Notes: generated by a model from the sequence alone, not told the origin. Positions 8,820 through 18,651 are shown, counted from the first letter of the stretch. The stretch: 64,000 bases of DNA from Solitalea agri (GCF_023914155.1 NZ_JAMWYS010000003.1:62001-126000); one strand, 5' to 3'. Program-made: numbers and translations.

Positions 8820-9624
8820 ATTATTTATTGGAGCTTTGTTTTTTACAAATTGAATGAAGTCAAAAGTGTTTTTGATTTTTAACTTAACGGACCAATCGTC
8901 AATACTTTTATTATGCTCTTTAAATTTTTCACTAACATTATCTTCAGTTTTTGTAAAACCATCATTTATAGGATGGGATAACCAATTAATCACATATTCA
9001 CTCTTGTATTCAACCTTGCCTTCACTTGTTTTATACGGTGTTTTATATTTAACTATCAATTTATCATTAATACACTCTTCCACACTTTTTTATTGGGCTA
9101 CTACAGCTTTCTGTTTGAGAGTTTTTAGTGTAAAAATCAGCTTTACTTTCAATTACACAACCCGACCATTCTTGCTTGCCTTCAAGATTATGAGCATCAA
9201 CAATAACATTACCTATTATTACTTGATTTGTAAACTTTTCATCACCAATCGAATTTCTTTCAAATGAAATCACATCCATTTCTCCATAAGAAATTGCTCC
9301 CCGCAATGGGATCCCAAAATTATAGCTGATAGCTAATAAAGCCCTTATTCCCATTAATAAATCAATAAAACTTGAACATGCCTCTTTTTCGGTCCAACAA
9401 ATAACACTATCTGAAATACTTATAAAATTATACTTTTTGTTGTTGAGATTCGCTTTGATTTGAGGGATTCCTTCAGAATTGATAGGATCTAACGCTCCGC
9501 CCGTTTGACCTAATCCAAAAGCAAGGTTAAATACATTTGTATAAAGATCTAGCAAAATACTATGACTGTTATTTTCAGGTTTAACAATCTGTTTAAATCC
9601 TAAAATATCTAAGGAAAGCAACAT
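8817..9624 (-). pseudogene. Nucleotide-cyclase-like protein, frameshifted
   Basis: Two overlapping frames make one broken gene. The first (9067-9624, 185 residues) opens with MLLSLDILGFK and contains FISISDSVICW and IPLRGAISYGEM, resembling class III cyclase-like domains; the two expected metal-binding aspartates are D6 and D72. It ends after a six-adenine run (minus strand at about 9089-9094). The rest (LIVKYKTPYKTSEG to VKNKAPINN, to 8817) lies in the +1 frame. Removing one A from the run joins them into about 267 residues. This may be a true pseudogene, a sequencing error or slippage. Its role is unknown; cyclase-like proteins can make signalling nucleotides, including in phage defence, but no effector gene is adjacent. 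Confidence 0.65.
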
Positions 9625-9736
9625 ATCTATTCATTAGGCATTTATTTTAAGTGATATTTAAATATATTCATTTTGTTACTTAAGCTTTCTTGCAATCTTA
9701 CTAAGTTTAATTTCTATAATCCACAACTATAATAAT

Positions 9737-11308
9737 ATGAAGAGAGTTTACAAATTAACATTATTTCTGTTCGTTGCCGGTTTATCCACGGCATTTGCGC
9801 AGGATGAGAAAGTCGACCTGGAGGTAATCGACAAGATCAGAAATGAAGGCATGAACAATTCGAAAGTAATGGACATTGCCTTTTACCTTACCGATGTTTC
9901 GGGGCCCCGTCTATCGAATTCAACTGGTTTAAAAAATGCTCAAAACTGGGCTGTAGAATCATTTAAGCAATGGGGGTTAACCAATCCGCATAAAGAAGAA
10001 TGGGGTGAATTTGGCCGTGGCTGGGAGATTGAAAAATCATACATCGCCATGACTAAGCCTTATTACCAGGTAATGATTGGTTCTCCAAAAGCCTGGACCA
10101 CTGGAACCAATAAGCAAATTAAGGGTAACGTAATGTTGGTTAAAATCAAATCGGATAGTGATTTTGTAAAATATGCCGGACAACTGAAGGGTAAGATTGT
10201 GATGATGGATGTGCCTAGCACTATTAAAATTGGTTTTGAAGCTGATGCAAAACGTTATACAGATGAAGACCTGGCGAAAATGGCTTCTTATTCTGATGAA
10301 AACCCAGCGGCAAAAGACACCTATTCTCCTAAGATGATCCAAGAATATCGTGCTCGTGCAGCAATGGCCAACAAGTTTAGAGAGTTTTGTTTGAATGAAA
10401 AAGCAGCCTTGATCATCAGCTATGGCCGTGGAAATACCGGAACTTATTTTACGAGCAATGGAGCATCATATGCAGTTGATGCCAAACCTACTCTACCGGA
10501 AATGGAAGTTTCGGCCGAGCACTACCAACGAATGATCCGTTTATTAAACGCTAATATTCCTGTAGAGCTGGAGATCGATACTAAAACCCGCTTTGTTCAA
10601 GACGATTTAAAAGGCTATAATGTTATTGCAGAAATCCCAGGTACTGATCCAGTGTTGAAAGATGAGGTTGTAATGTTGGGAGCTCACTTAGATTCATGGT
10701 TTGCAGCGACCGGAGCTACAGATAACGCCGCAGGAAGTGCAGTTGTTATGGAAGCTGTTCGTATCATCAAATCATTGGATCTGAAACCTAAAAGAACAAT
10801 CCGGATTGCTTTATGGTCATCGGAAGAACAAGGTTTGTTTGGTTCAAGAGGTTACGTCAAACAACATTTTGGAGATAAAACAACCATGGCTCTTTTACCC
10901 GAACATGAAAAACTGTCGGCATATTATAACCTGGATAATGGTACTGGAAAAATTCGTGGTATTTACACTCAAGGAAACAAAACCATTGTGCCAATCTTTA
11001 CTAAATGGCTTGAACCATTTGCCAATTTAGGCGCAAGCACCGTTACGTTGAGCAACACCGGCGGGACCGATCACTTATCGTATGATGCCCTTGGATTACC
11101 TGGTTTCCAGTTCATCCAAGATGAGATGGATTACAATACCCGCACTCACCATACCAATATGGATACATACGACCGCTTGTCGGCTGAAGACTTAAAACAA
11201 GCTTCGATCATTATGGCAGCGTTTGTTTACAACACGGCTGTTCGCGAGGCGAAAATACCAAGAAAGGAATTGCCGAAAGCTCAAGAAAAAGCTACTGGTA
11301 GTAAGTAA
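9737..11308 (+). CDS. M28 family zinc aminopeptidase, secreted
   Basis: This 523-residue protein has a signal peptide (ending STAFAQ) and an M28 peptidase fold resembling carboxypeptidase Q/PGCP. Zinc ligands are recognisable: HLDSW at about residue 316, the TGATDNAAGS aspartate, the SSEEQGLFGS glutamate pair, an aspartate in NLDNGTGK or IQDEMD, and the TRTHHTNMDTYD histidine. Residues about 130-290 form the inserted PA-like domain. It should act in the periplasm or outside, trimming amino acids from peptides. A hairpin terminator follows at once. Confidence 0.93.
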   Translation: MKRVYKLTLFLFVAGLSTAFAQDEKVDLEVIDKIRNEGMNNSKVMDIAFYLTDVSGPRLSNSTGLKNAQNWAVESFKQWGLTNPHKEEWGEFGRGWEIEKSYIAMTKPYYQVMIGSPKAWTTGTNKQIKGNVMLVKIKSDSDFVKYAGQLKGKIVMMDVPSTIKIGFEADAKRYTDEDLAKMASYSDENPAAKDTYSPKMIQEYRARAAMANKFREFCLNEKAALIISYGRGNTGTYFTSNGASYAVDAKPTLPEMEVSAEHYQRMIRLLNANIPVELEIDTKTRFVQDDLKGYNVIAEIPGTDPVLKDEVVMLGAHLDSWFAATGATDNAAGSAVVMEAVRIIKSLDLKPKRTIRIALWSSEEQGLFGSRGYVKQHFGDKTTMALLPEHEKLSAYYNLDNGTGKIRGIYTQGNKTIVPIFTKWLEPFANLGASTVTLSNTGGTDHLSYDALGLPGFQFIQDEMDYNTRTHHTNMDTYDRLSAEDLKQASIIMAAFVYNTAVREAKIPRKELPKAQEKATGSK

Positions 11309-11313
11309 AAAAG

Positions 11314-11351
11314 AAAAAGTGGGTATTCCTCTATGGAAAAACCCACTTTTT
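11314..11351 (+). terminator. Rho-independent terminator
   Basis: AAAAAGTGGGT pairs with ACCCACTTTTT around a 16-nt loop, directly after the M28 peptidase gene. It may also serve the convergent gene at 11392. Confidence 0.85.
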
Positions 11352-11391
11352 AATACTTTAAATAGCGTCAGTAAGCCTTCAAACTCTAACT

Positions 11392-12501
11392 TTACTGCAT
11401 TATATACGGATAAGGATATAATAGAGTTTTCCAAGTTGTCCCTCCATCATTAGTTAAATATAAACTATTACCACCATATGCTATACCTTGTTTTTCATTT
11501 ATAAATGAAATCTTGTCTGTATACCTTGGTGTGTTTTTCGAACTTTTAAGCTCCCATGAACCTCCACCGTTATTACTTTCAAACAAACCGACATCATTCA
11601 GGGTTAAAAGATGCATACTATCAAATCCAACGACATTGTATATACTCATCGGGCTAAGTTTCCAGGTTTCACCGTAATTATTTGAGTAAAAAGTTTTTTC
11701 ACCATTAAAAATAAAAATGGTTCCATATTTGGTCACAATCAAGTTCTTATAGGGAGCTGATCCATCAACAAATACAGGTTCACTCCAGGTTTTTCCGCCA
11801 TCTTTTGTTCTTGCAATAAATGCATTTCTATCTGTTACTTGGTAATTATTCAATGGAACAACTTTATTAAGGAGCACCCATCCATTGTTTTCATCAATAA
11901 ATTCAATGATTATTGGGTAATAATCTTCAATTTTTGACAATAATTCGGCTTTACCAGTACCTAAATCTATTTTGTGTAATAAAGCACTTCTAGTTCCTTC
12001 GATACTGTAGGGTTTACTTTTTCCTTCTAAATAATATATTAAATTTTGATCATGAAATTTAATACTTACCGCACGGTACTCGTAATTATAGATATTTTCA
12101 TCCCTTTCTAATTGAGGCACTAAATGTTCCCAAGATTGTCCTTTGTTTAATGAATAAATAATCTGCTGAGGTTGAGTATAATAAGTCGACTTCCCCAAAA
12201 AATTATTGCCTTGTATATCTGTTATTTGAAGTTCATAAGGTTTGCTATAGGTTAAATAGTTAAAAGATTGAAAATAATCATCAGTATCAAACAAAAGTGA
12301 TTCTGAGACTCCTTCTATTCTATTGCTTTCAAATAACTCAGCTTTTAGGAAATAGCCTGATTTAACAATGACCTTGCTATTTGGATTAACAATTGGAGTA
12401 ATTTCCAATTTATCGATTAATAAACTTTCCTTATCACCACAGCTACTTAATAATATAAAAGATACTATTGCGGGTAGGTGTTTTTTAACTATGTTTTTCA
12501 T
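11392..12501 (-). CDS. Lipoprotein with BNR/Asp-box propeller repeats
   Basis: This 369-residue protein has a lipoprotein signal (FILLSSCGDKES) and at least four Asp-box (BNR) turns: TKDGGKTWSEP, SNNYGETWKLSP, SNNGGGSWELKS and TNDGGTTWKTL. These mark a sialidase/Ycf48-like beta propeller. Asp boxes are structural and do not imply sialidase activity; no catalytic arginine triad was identified. Its ATG overlaps the stop of the upstream barrel gene by one base (ATAATG), so the two are translationally coupled and probably work together at the outer membrane. Confidence 0.8.
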   Translation of the reverse strand: MKNIVKKHLPAIVSFILLSSCGDKESLLIDKLEITPIVNPNSKVIVKSGYFLKAELFESNRIEGVSESLLFDTDDYFQSFNYLTYSKPYELQITDIQGNNFLGKSTYYTQPQQIIYSLNKGQSWEHLVPQLERDENIYNYEYRAVSIKFHDQNLIYYLEGKSKPYSIEGTRSALLHKIDLGTGKAELLSKIEDYYPIIIEFIDENNGWVLLNKVVPLNNYQVTDRNAFIARTKDGGKTWSEPVFVDGSAPYKNLIVTKYGTIFIFNGEKTFYSNNYGETWKLSPMSIYNVVGFDSMHLLTLNDVGLFESNNGGGSWELKSSKNTPRYTDKISFINEKQGIAYGGNSLYLTNDGGTTWKTLLYPYPYIMQ

Positions 12502-13208
12502 TATAAAATATTAGTAAGGTTAATTCCTACGCTTAACGTTAAACTATTGAAGTTAAAATATTGGTTATTGTTTACAATAAACCCTTGTTCTGCCATTTCA
12601 TTAACATACTTATCCGTCAATTTCAAATTTGGGCTATAAATCAAATAGCTTGCTTTTATATATGTTTTATTAAACTTAAAAATCAATCCTAAATCATAGG
12701 AAATATCCTTTCCGGTTAAAAGAGTTGAAGATGATGTTGTATTTGTTGTCTCTCCAAAGACATTAGTTTCATCAGCGGTGAAATAGTTACTGCTCCAATT
12801 GTAATCTATGCGTGCGAATGGAGAAAAAGTAAACCTTGTTTCCTTTGAATGAAATAAATCGTACTGAAATTCCATTCCAGCCTTAAGAATCCTGAACTTT
12901 TCACTTACACCATCTTCCATTGGCTTAATATACCATAACCCTCCAATTGATGGTTTCATGCCCAACTTAGCTTGTTTTAAAATTTTAATTTTGGGACCAG
13001 CACTTGCTGAAATTCCTCCTTTGAAAATTTCGTTAATACTACTATTAGTCGTTAAGGCTCCTCCAATATCAATATCAAAACTTAGTCGATCAGAAAATGT
13101 AAGGTTAGTTTTTCCTTGTCCAAATGAGGATAAAGTCATTAAGACTAAAATCATAGTTTTAAAGACTTTCCAATAAGCTTTATAGCTTAATTGATTTAAT
13201 AAAAACAT
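12501..13208 (-). CDS. Predicted outer membrane beta-barrel protein, unknown family
   Basis: This 235-residue protein has a signal peptide with a positive stretch (YKAYWKVFK), a hydrophobic core and a cleavage site near LSSFGQG. The rest alternates hydrophobic and polar residues in strand-like stretches, ending in NFNSLTLSVGINLTNIL, consistent with a small outer membrane barrel. I do not recognise a named family. The start at 13208 and an in-frame ATG 18 codons later are both possible; each gives a usable signal peptide. It is coupled to the BNR lipoprotein gene downstream. Confidence 0.65.
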   Translation of the reverse strand: MFLLNQLSYKAYWKVFKTMILVLMTLSSFGQGKTNLTFSDRLSFDIDIGGALTTNSSINEIFKGGISASAGPKIKILKQAKLGMKPSIGGLWYIKPMEDGVSEKFRILKAGMEFQYDLFHSKETRFTFSPFARIDYNWSSNYFTADETNVFGETTNTTSSSTLLTGKDISYDLGLIFKFNKTYIKASYLIYSPNLKLTDKYVNEMAEQGFIVNNNQYFNFNSLTLSVGINLTNIL

Positions 13209-13282
13209 ATAGGTAAAAATTTAATATAGCTAGCAACAAAATAGGTAGAGTGATTTATTCTAATTATTTAGCTCATTGCTGG

Positions 13283-15904
13283 TTACTTGATCAACTTCTG
13301 AATCTCATTCAATTTAATCAGCGCCTCCACCGGAGTCAACACGTTTACATCCAAATCAGCCAACGAATCCCTGATCTTTATCAAAATCGGGTCATCCAGC
13401 GAGAAGATGTTCAACTGCATTTGGTCTGATTTCTTTATTTTCTTCACTCCATTTCTGATACTTGCGGCACCTTCACCGGAACTGCGTTCGTCTTCCAGTT
13501 TCTTCAACACTTCTTCAGCCTTACGAACTACCTTAGGTGGCATACCAGCCATACGGGCCACATGAATACCAAAACTGTGTTCACTGCCTCCAGGAACCAG
13601 TTTACGCAGGAAAATCACTTTATTGTCGATCTCTTTTATAGAAACATTAAAGTTCTTTATCCGCTCAAATTCCCCCTCCATCTCATTTAATTCATGATAA
13701 TGGGTAGCAAATAAGGTTTTAGCTCTCGATTTAGGATCGTTATGAATATACTCGGCAATTGACCAGGCTATAGAAATACCATCATAGGTACTAGTACCAC
13801 GGCCGATCTCATCCAGCAACACTAAACTTCTGTTAGAAAGGTTATTTAGAATACTAGCCGTTTCATTCATCTCAACCATGAAAGTCGATTCTCCAGAAGA
13901 TAAATTATCAGAAGCGCCTACCCTGGTAAATATTTTATCAGTGATCCCTAATCGAGCCGCCTTAGCAGGAACAAAACTTCCTATTTGCGACATTAATACA
14001 ATCAAAGCTGTTTGACGCAGCAACGCTGATTTACCCGCCATATTCGGACCGGTGATCATAATGATTTGCTGGTTTTCATCATCCAACAACACATCATTAG
14101 GAATATACTGCTCACCTATTGGCAAACTTTTTTCAATAACCGGATGGCGGCCAAGTTTTATATCGATAACATTATCATCCACCATTTCCGGGCGACAATA
14201 GTTATTTTTTACTGCAGTAAGTGCAAAGCTTAATAAAACATCCAATTGGGCAATTGCTAAAGCGTTTACCTGAATTGGTCGGATATATTCCGACATGCTC
14301 ATCAATAAATCCGAATACAGCTTATTTTCAAGAGCAAAGATCTTTTCTTCCGCCCCTAATATTTTTTCTTCGTACTCTTTTAATTCAGGAGTGATGTAAC
14401 GCTCGGCATTAACCAATGTTTGCTTGCGGATCCACTCACCTGGAACTTTGTCTTTGTGTGTATGGGTTACTTCTAAATAATATCCAAAGACATTATTAAA
14501 GGCTATTTTCAAAGATGGAATGCCTGTATTCTCACTTTCACGGCGCTGCATATCGAGAAGATAATCCTTTCCGCTAAAGGCTATCTTACGCAATTGATCC
14601 AATTCCTCATGAACGCCAGGTGCGATCACTCCTCCTTTTTGAATCAACACAGGTGGTTCCTGATTCAACTCCTGCTCAATTTTTTCCTTGATGAATTTGC
14701 AAGGGTTAAGCTGATCGGCAATCTTGCAAAGACTATCCTGCCCTGTACTTTCCGCAACAGTCTTTACCTCAGCAATTGCAGCCAAGGCCCTTCCCAACTG
14801 AACCAGTTCACGGGGATTTGCCTTTTGCAAGGCTACTTTAGATATTAATCGTTCTAAATCGCCAATTGGCTTTAATTTCGATTGAAGATCTGCAGATAAG
14901 GCCGCATCATCCGTTAAATGCTGAACAACATTCAATCGTTCTTCAATCAATACTTTTTCTTTCAATGGCATCACCATCCATTTACGAAGCAAACGGGCAC
15001 CCATTGGAGTATTAGTTTGATCGAGGATTGAAATTAATGGTGTTGCGCCTTCATTGGGCGAATAGATCAATTCGAGATTACGAATGGTGAATCGATCGAG
15101 CCAAACGTATCGGTCTTCTTCTATTCTCGAAATTTGAGCAATGTGCTGCACGTTGCGATGTTCCGCTTCGAAAATATAATGCAAACAGGCTCCAGCTGCG
15201 ATAATGCCCTGAGGCAGATTCTCAATTCCAAAACCTTTTAATGATACGGTTCCAAAATGTTTTAACAGAGTCTCATGAGCATAATCAAATCCGAAAACCC
15301 AATCATCAATGTTAAAGGTGTAAAACTTATCGCCAAACTGACTTACAAAATCACGTGATTTTGACTTTGAAAAGATAACTTCCGAAGGTCTGAAGCTTTG
15401 AAGCAATTTATCGATATAATCGACTTCGCCTTGCGCAGTTAAAAATTCTCCCGTAGAAATATCGAGCAAGGCAATTCCCAAAATCTCTTTATCAAAATGG
15501 ACAGCCGCAAGGTAATTATTGGTCTTATTGTTAAGTATATTCTCGTTATAAGCCACACCCGGAGAAACCATCTCAGTAACACCCCTCTTTACAATGGTTT
15601 TTACCGTTTTCGGGTCTTCAAGCTGATCACAAATAGCCACTCTTTGTCCTGCGCGAACCAATTTTGGCAAATAGGTATCGAGCGAATGATGTGGAAAGCC
15701 GGCTAATTCAATGTGAGAAGCCGAACCATTGGCACGTTTGGTAAGCGTAATACCCAATATCTCTGAAGCCTTTATTGCGTCTTCGCCGAAGGTTTCGTAA
15801 AAATCGCCTACACGAAACAATAAAATTGCACCCGGATATTTACCTTTTATCTGGTTGTATTGCGCCATTAGAGGCGTTTCCTTACCGTCTTTTCCTTTTG
15901 CCAA
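13283..15904 (-). CDS. mutS: DNA mismatch repair ATPase MutS
   Basis: This 873-residue protein is a full-length MutS1, which recognises mismatches and recruits MutL. The mismatch-reading F-x-E is F35-Y36-E37 in [13 protein letters not shown]. The C-terminal ATPase has Walker A GPNMAGKS (about residue 620), [14 protein letters not shown], Walker [17 protein letters not shown] and the FATHYHEL histidine. The start is TTG: an in-frame stop lies just upstream and the first ATG would remove the conserved [19 protein letters not shown]-terminus. A near-perfect -7 box (TATTTTCG, minus strand 15925-15932) ends 20 nt before it. No mutL is nearby. Confidence 0.97.
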   Translation of the reverse strand: MAKGKDGKETPLMAQYNQIKGKYPGAILLFRVGDFYETFGEDAIKASEILGITLTKRANGSASHIELAGFPHHSLDTYLPKLVRAGQRVAICDQLEDPKTVKTIVKRGVTEMVSPGVAYNENILNNKTNNYLAAVHFDKEILGIALLDISTGEFLTAQGEVDYIDKLLQSFRPSEVIFSKSKSRDFVSQFGDKFYTFNIDDWVFGFDYAHETLLKHFGTVSLKGFGIENLPQGIIAAGACLHYIFEAEHRNVQHIAQISRIEEDRYVWLDRFTIRNLELIYSPNEGATPLISILDQTNTPMGARLLRKWMVMPLKEKVLIEERLNVVQHLTDDAALSADLQSKLKPIGDLERLISKVALQKANPRELVQLGRALAAIAEVKTVAESTGQDSLCKIADQLNPCKFIKEKIEQELNQEPPVLIQKGGVIAPGVHEELDQLRKIAFSGKDYLLDMQRRESENTGIPSLKIAFNNVFGYYLEVTHTHKDKVPGEWIRKQTLVNAERYITPELKEYEEKILGAEEKIFALENKLYSDLLMSMSEYIRPIQVNALAIAQLDVLLSFALTAVKNNYCRPEMVDDNVIDIKLGRHPVIEKSLPIGEQYIPNDVLLDDENQQIIMITGPNMAGKSALLRQTALIVLMSQIGSFVPAKAARLGITDKIFTRVGASDNLSSGESTFMVEMNETASILNNLSNRSLVLLDEIGRGTSTYDGISIAWSIAEYIHNDPKSRAKTLFATHYHELNEMEGEFERIKNFNVSIKEIDNKVIFLRKLVPGGSEHSFGIHVARMAGMPPKVVRKAEEVLKKLEDERSSGEGAASIRNGVKKIKKSDQMQLNIFSLDDPILIKIRDSLADLDVNVLTPVEALIKLNEIQKLIK

Positions 15905-15986
15905 GTGATTTTAATTTAAGACAGCGAAAATAAGCAGGTTTAACTGCTTAGACAACATTGAGTTTTTCACAATTTGTTATAAACGG

Positions 15987-16203
15987 TTGAGAGTAGGCAG
16001 TAGACAGTCTGCAGTAGGCAGTCTGCTATAGCAGTTAGCAAGGTCGTTGGCAGTCTCCAGTGGGATGAAATGCGTAGAAACAAGTAAATTATTAGGTTTT
16101 ATGATTAGAAATCTTGAAAAATTCTCTTAAAAATTTATCAATTATAGACCAGGGACTGTCGACTGGGGACTGCCAACTGCAGACTGGAGACTGTCGACTA
16201 TTT
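15987..16203. repeat. Inverted arrays of gactg/cagtc words in an intergenic region
   Basis: The spacer between mutS and the lipoprotein gene (15905-16228) holds two clusters of related words. At 15987-16060 the unit is like cagtaggcagtctg; at 16147-16203 it is like gactgccaactgcagactg, the reverse complement type. The clusters could fold on each other. The arrays are imperfect and not a CRISPR. Apparent reading frames through them contain only the translated repeats. Confidence 0.7.
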
Positions 16204-16228
16204 CTCGGAAATTACTATTTTCGGCCCC

Positions 16229-17086
16229 ATGAAAAATTTCCGTTTAGCGCTCATACTTATTTCATTATATACTGTTGCTTGCACTTCGAAGAATGAAGAG
16301 AAGGAAACTGCTTTCAGGAAAATGTTGAATAACAACTGGACGGAGATTAAACGCTGCAATTTAACCGGAGGCTTATTTAGCACTTATGGCGAACGCTACA
16401 AAGCTGATTGGTTAATGTTTATTGACGATAAAGGCTTTGCTACGGTAAAAACACCTAAAGATTACTACCGCAATATTTTTGTACGCCCTGATTCAATTAT
16501 GAAATGGGATAAGTACAAGTATCGCATCGTTAAACTTAAAACCGATACACTGGTATTAGAATATATTCCTAATAAAGGAGATACCATTAACAGGCCACAT
16601 CATTTGCTTTTTGTAACGGACAAGCTTTACAAGACGCTAAACAAGCAGACTCTCGACGATCTTCAAAAACTTACTCATAATGATACTTTGTTTTTGAAGA
16701 AACTAAGCGACTCATGTAAAAAAGCTCCAGAGTACTTTTTCACTGCCGACAAACTCCCAACCGCAAAAGCCTTAGATGGATTTACCAAAATTGATACTGC
16801 AACTTCAGCAGATGGAAGAGTTGAGTTTAAAATAACAGAGTTTAATGCTGATATTAAAAATGAGCATTTATACTCCGGAAAGTTTATTCTTCGGGAGAAC
16901 GGGCGCATCGGTTCTTTTGATGTTGGACTAATGGCCTGGGGTGGTGAAGAAATTTTGCCAGCAACTTATAAATACATTAAGCACTTTGTTGAAAATAAAA
17001 TAAAGTTTGAACCGGGAACAACTTTAGGCTCCAAAATCAATACTTACGTTTATTTCACATTTAAAAGAACACCCGACCTCCCTTAA
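16229..17086 (+). CDS. Lipoprotein of unknown function
   Basis: This 285-residue protein starts with a lipoprotein signal (ALILISLYTVACTSKNE, lipidated cysteine about residue 18). The mature part is mixed alpha/beta, rich in lysine and aspartate, with the text RYKADWLMFIDDKGFATVKT. I recognise no catalytic motif or named domain. It stands alone between a repeat-filled spacer and the convergent dioxygenase gene. A membrane-anchored envelope protein is the safest description. Confidence 0.75.
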   Translation: MKNFRLALILISLYTVACTSKNEEKETAFRKMLNNNWTEIKRCNLTGGLFSTYGERYKADWLMFIDDKGFATVKTPKDYYRNIFVRPDSIMKWDKYKYRIVKLKTDTLVLEYIPNKGDTINRPHHLLFVTDKLYKTLNKQTLDDLQKLTHNDTLFLKKLSDSCKKAPEYFFTADKLPTAKALDGFTKIDTATSADGRVEFKITEFNADIKNEHLYSGKFILRENGRIGSFDVGLMAWGGEEILPATYKYIKHFVENKIKFEPGTTLGSKINTYVYFTFKRTPDLP

Positions 17087-17115
17087 TAGTTCAGATAGGG
17101 AGAATAGCTATTTTT

Positions 17116-17934
17116 TTAATTGAATAATACCGATCTCATTGAAATTGAACCAAGATCTAAACCTTCAATAGGAAATGAAACTTGTTCGTTTTCGTTTTTT
17201 AAAGCCATGGTATAAATCAACGGAATGTAATGCTCCGTAGTTGGAATAGAAAGCAACGCCTCTTTACCTAGTTTTTCAAACTGGATCAATTCCTGATGCT
17301 TATTCTCTAACAATAGTTTTTTTGCAGATTCGTCAAAATCTTCCGCCCAATCATATCCCCCTTTTCCATGGAAATCTACCAGTCGGAGGTTATGTACAAT
17401 ATTGCCGCTTCCCATTATTAAAACGCCTTTCGATCGGAGAAAAGCCAATTCCTTTGCAAGTTCATAATGCCACTGCAGCGATTTTGAAAAATCGATGCTT
17501 AACTGAAATACTGGAATATCGGCATTGGGAAACATTTTGATCAAAACAGACCAGGTACCATGGTCTAAGCCCCATTCATGATCAAGCTGGATTTGAGCCA
17601 ATTTTATCTGACTCCTTGTTTCTTCCGCCAATTCCGGAGACCCTGGCGCTGGATATTCAACTTCAAACAGCTGACGTGGAAAACCACCAAAATCATGAAT
17701 AGTTCTTGGTTTTTCCATTGCTGTAACATAAGTACCACGAGTTAACCAATGTGCAGAAACTACCAAAATTGCCTTTGGCTTTTCGATCTCCCTGCCTATT
17801 TTACTCCAAGCCCGTGTGTATTCATTGTCACTTAATGCGTTCATCGGGTTGCCATGCCCAACAAATAAAGCCGGCATTATCAACTTATCGTTATTCTCTA
17901 AAAAAGGCTTAGCCCAGTTCCTTAAGCTTTCCAT
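17116..17934 (-). CDS. ygiD: LigB-type extradiol dioxygenase (4,5-DOPA dioxygenase family)
   Basis: This 272-residue protein belongs to the class III extradiol ring-cleavage family (YgiD/DODA), non-heme metal enzymes that open catechol rings such as that of DOPA. Conserved histidines are in MPALFVGHGNPMNAL, VSAHWLTRGTYV, WGLDHGTWSVL and MGSGNIVHNLR. A TTG seven codons upstream would lengthen the frame, but it overlaps the -7 box, so the ATG at 17934 (MESLRNWAKPF) is chosen. The natural substrate in this organism is unknown. No pathway genes are adjacent. Confidence 0.9.
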   Translation of the reverse strand: MESLRNWAKPFLENNDKLIMPALFVGHGNPMNALSDNEYTRAWSKIGREIEKPKAILVVSAHWLTRGTYVTAMEKPRTIHDFGGFPRQLFEVEYPAPGSPELAEETRSQIKLAQIQLDHEWGLDHGTWSVLIKMFPNADIPVFQLSIDFSKSLQWHYELAKELAFLRSKGVLIMGSGNIVHNLRLVDFHGKGGYDWAEDFDESAKKLLLENKHQELIQFEKLGKEALLSIPTTEHYIPLIYTMALKNENEQVSFPIEGLDLGSISMRSVLFN

Positions 17935-17952
17935 ATTGACCTCAAATTTTAA

Positions 17953-17960
17953 CAAAAATA
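17953..17960 (-). promoter_or_regulatory. Bacteroidota -7 box for the dioxygenase gene
   Basis: The minus strand reads TATTTTTG and ends 18 nt before the chosen ATG. Confidence 0.55.
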
Positions 17961-17997
17961 CAAATTATATGTTACAACATATAATCTAAGCCTCGCC

Positions 17998-18080
17998 ACT
18001 TCTAACTTCTAACTTCTAACTTCTAACTTCTAACTTCTAACTTCTAACTTCTAACTTCTAACTTCTAACTTCTAACTTCT
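17998..18080. repeat. Heptanucleotide tandem repeat (TCTAACT), nearly 12 copies
   Basis: An uninterrupted 83-bp tract with period 7 and no mismatches lies between the divergent dioxygenase and SpoU methyltransferase genes. It ends 3 nt before the -7 box of the methyltransferase operon, so it occupies the spacer and -33 region of that promoter. Confidence 0.95.
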
Positions 18081-18083
18081 TTT

Positions 18084-18091
18084 TACCTTTG
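18084..18091 (+). promoter_or_regulatory. Bacteroidota -7 box for the SpoU methyltransferase operon
   Basis: TACCTTTG matches TAnnTTTG and ends 21 nt before the ATG at 18113. The usual -33 TTTG is absent because the heptanucleotide repeat fills that place. Confidence 0.6.
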
Positions 18092-18112
18092 CGCAAACCA
18101 TAAAAAATTAAA

Positions 18113-18643
18113 ATGCGTAAACTAAAGCTGGATGAGCTAAACCGGGTAAGTGTGGAAGAGTTTAAGGAGCAGGAAAAACTACCTATTGTAGTTGTATTGG
18201 ATAATGTGAGGAGTATGAATAACATTGGTTCTATTTTCAGAACCTCGGATGCATTTGCATTAGAAGGGATTTATTTATGTGGAATAACAGCTCAACCACC
18301 TCATCGCGAAATTGAAAAAACAGCTCTTGGAGCTACCCAATCCGTTGATTGGTATTATTTTCAATCTACCGAAGAAGCTGTGGCTGATTTGCATGCAGAA
18401 GGCTACGAAGTTTTGGCAATTGAACAAGCTGAAAACAGTGTTATGCTACAAGAGTTTGAGCCATCAAAAGACAAAAAATATGCATTGATTTTTGGAAATG
18501 AGGTAAATGGTGTGGGTGATGAAGTAATGAAAATGGTTGATAAATGTATTGAAATCCCTCAGTTCGGAACCAAACATTCATTTAATATTGTGGTAAGCAT
18601 GGGTATTGTTGGATGGGATTTTTGCATTAAATTGAAGTACTAG
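18113..18643 (+). CDS. SpoU (TrmH) family RNA 2'-O-methyltransferase
   Basis: This 176-residue protein is a single SPOUT domain that transfers methyl from S-adenosylmethionine to a ribose 2'-OH in tRNA or rRNA. The three family motifs are visible: motif 1 LDNVRSMNNIGSIFRTSDAF, motif 2 ALIFGNEVNGV, and motif 3 EIPQFGTKHSFNIVVSMG, which forms the knot. It lacks the N-terminal RNA-binding extension of TrmH/RlmB, so the target nucleotide cannot be named. It is the first gene of a run of three (gaps of 8 and 25 nt). Confidence 0.92.
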   Translation: MRKLKLDELNRVSVEEFKEQEKLPIVVVLDNVRSMNNIGSIFRTSDAFALEGIYLCGITAQPPHREIEKTALGATQSVDWYYFQSTEEAVADLHAEGYEVLAIEQAENSVMLQEFEPSKDKKYALIFGNEVNGVGDEVMKMVDKCIEIPQFGTKHSFNIVVSMGIVGWDFCIKLKY

Positions 18644-18651
18644 AATTTGAT

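Noticed and set aside
9060-9100. Programmed -1 frameshifting at A AAA AAG in the cyclase-like gene
   Set aside because: The heptamer has the dnaX form, but a -1 shift soon reaches a stop. The second half lies in the +1 frame, so this mechanism does not restore the protein.
16114-16296. Frame of 60 residues upstream of the lipoprotein gene
   Set aside because: It translates the gactg word repeats and runs into the lipoprotein gene in another frame; no independent support.
15987-18080. CRISPR array in the repeat-rich spacers
   Set aside because: The repeats are either directly tandem without spacers (TCTAACT) or imperfect and inverted; no cas genes are present.
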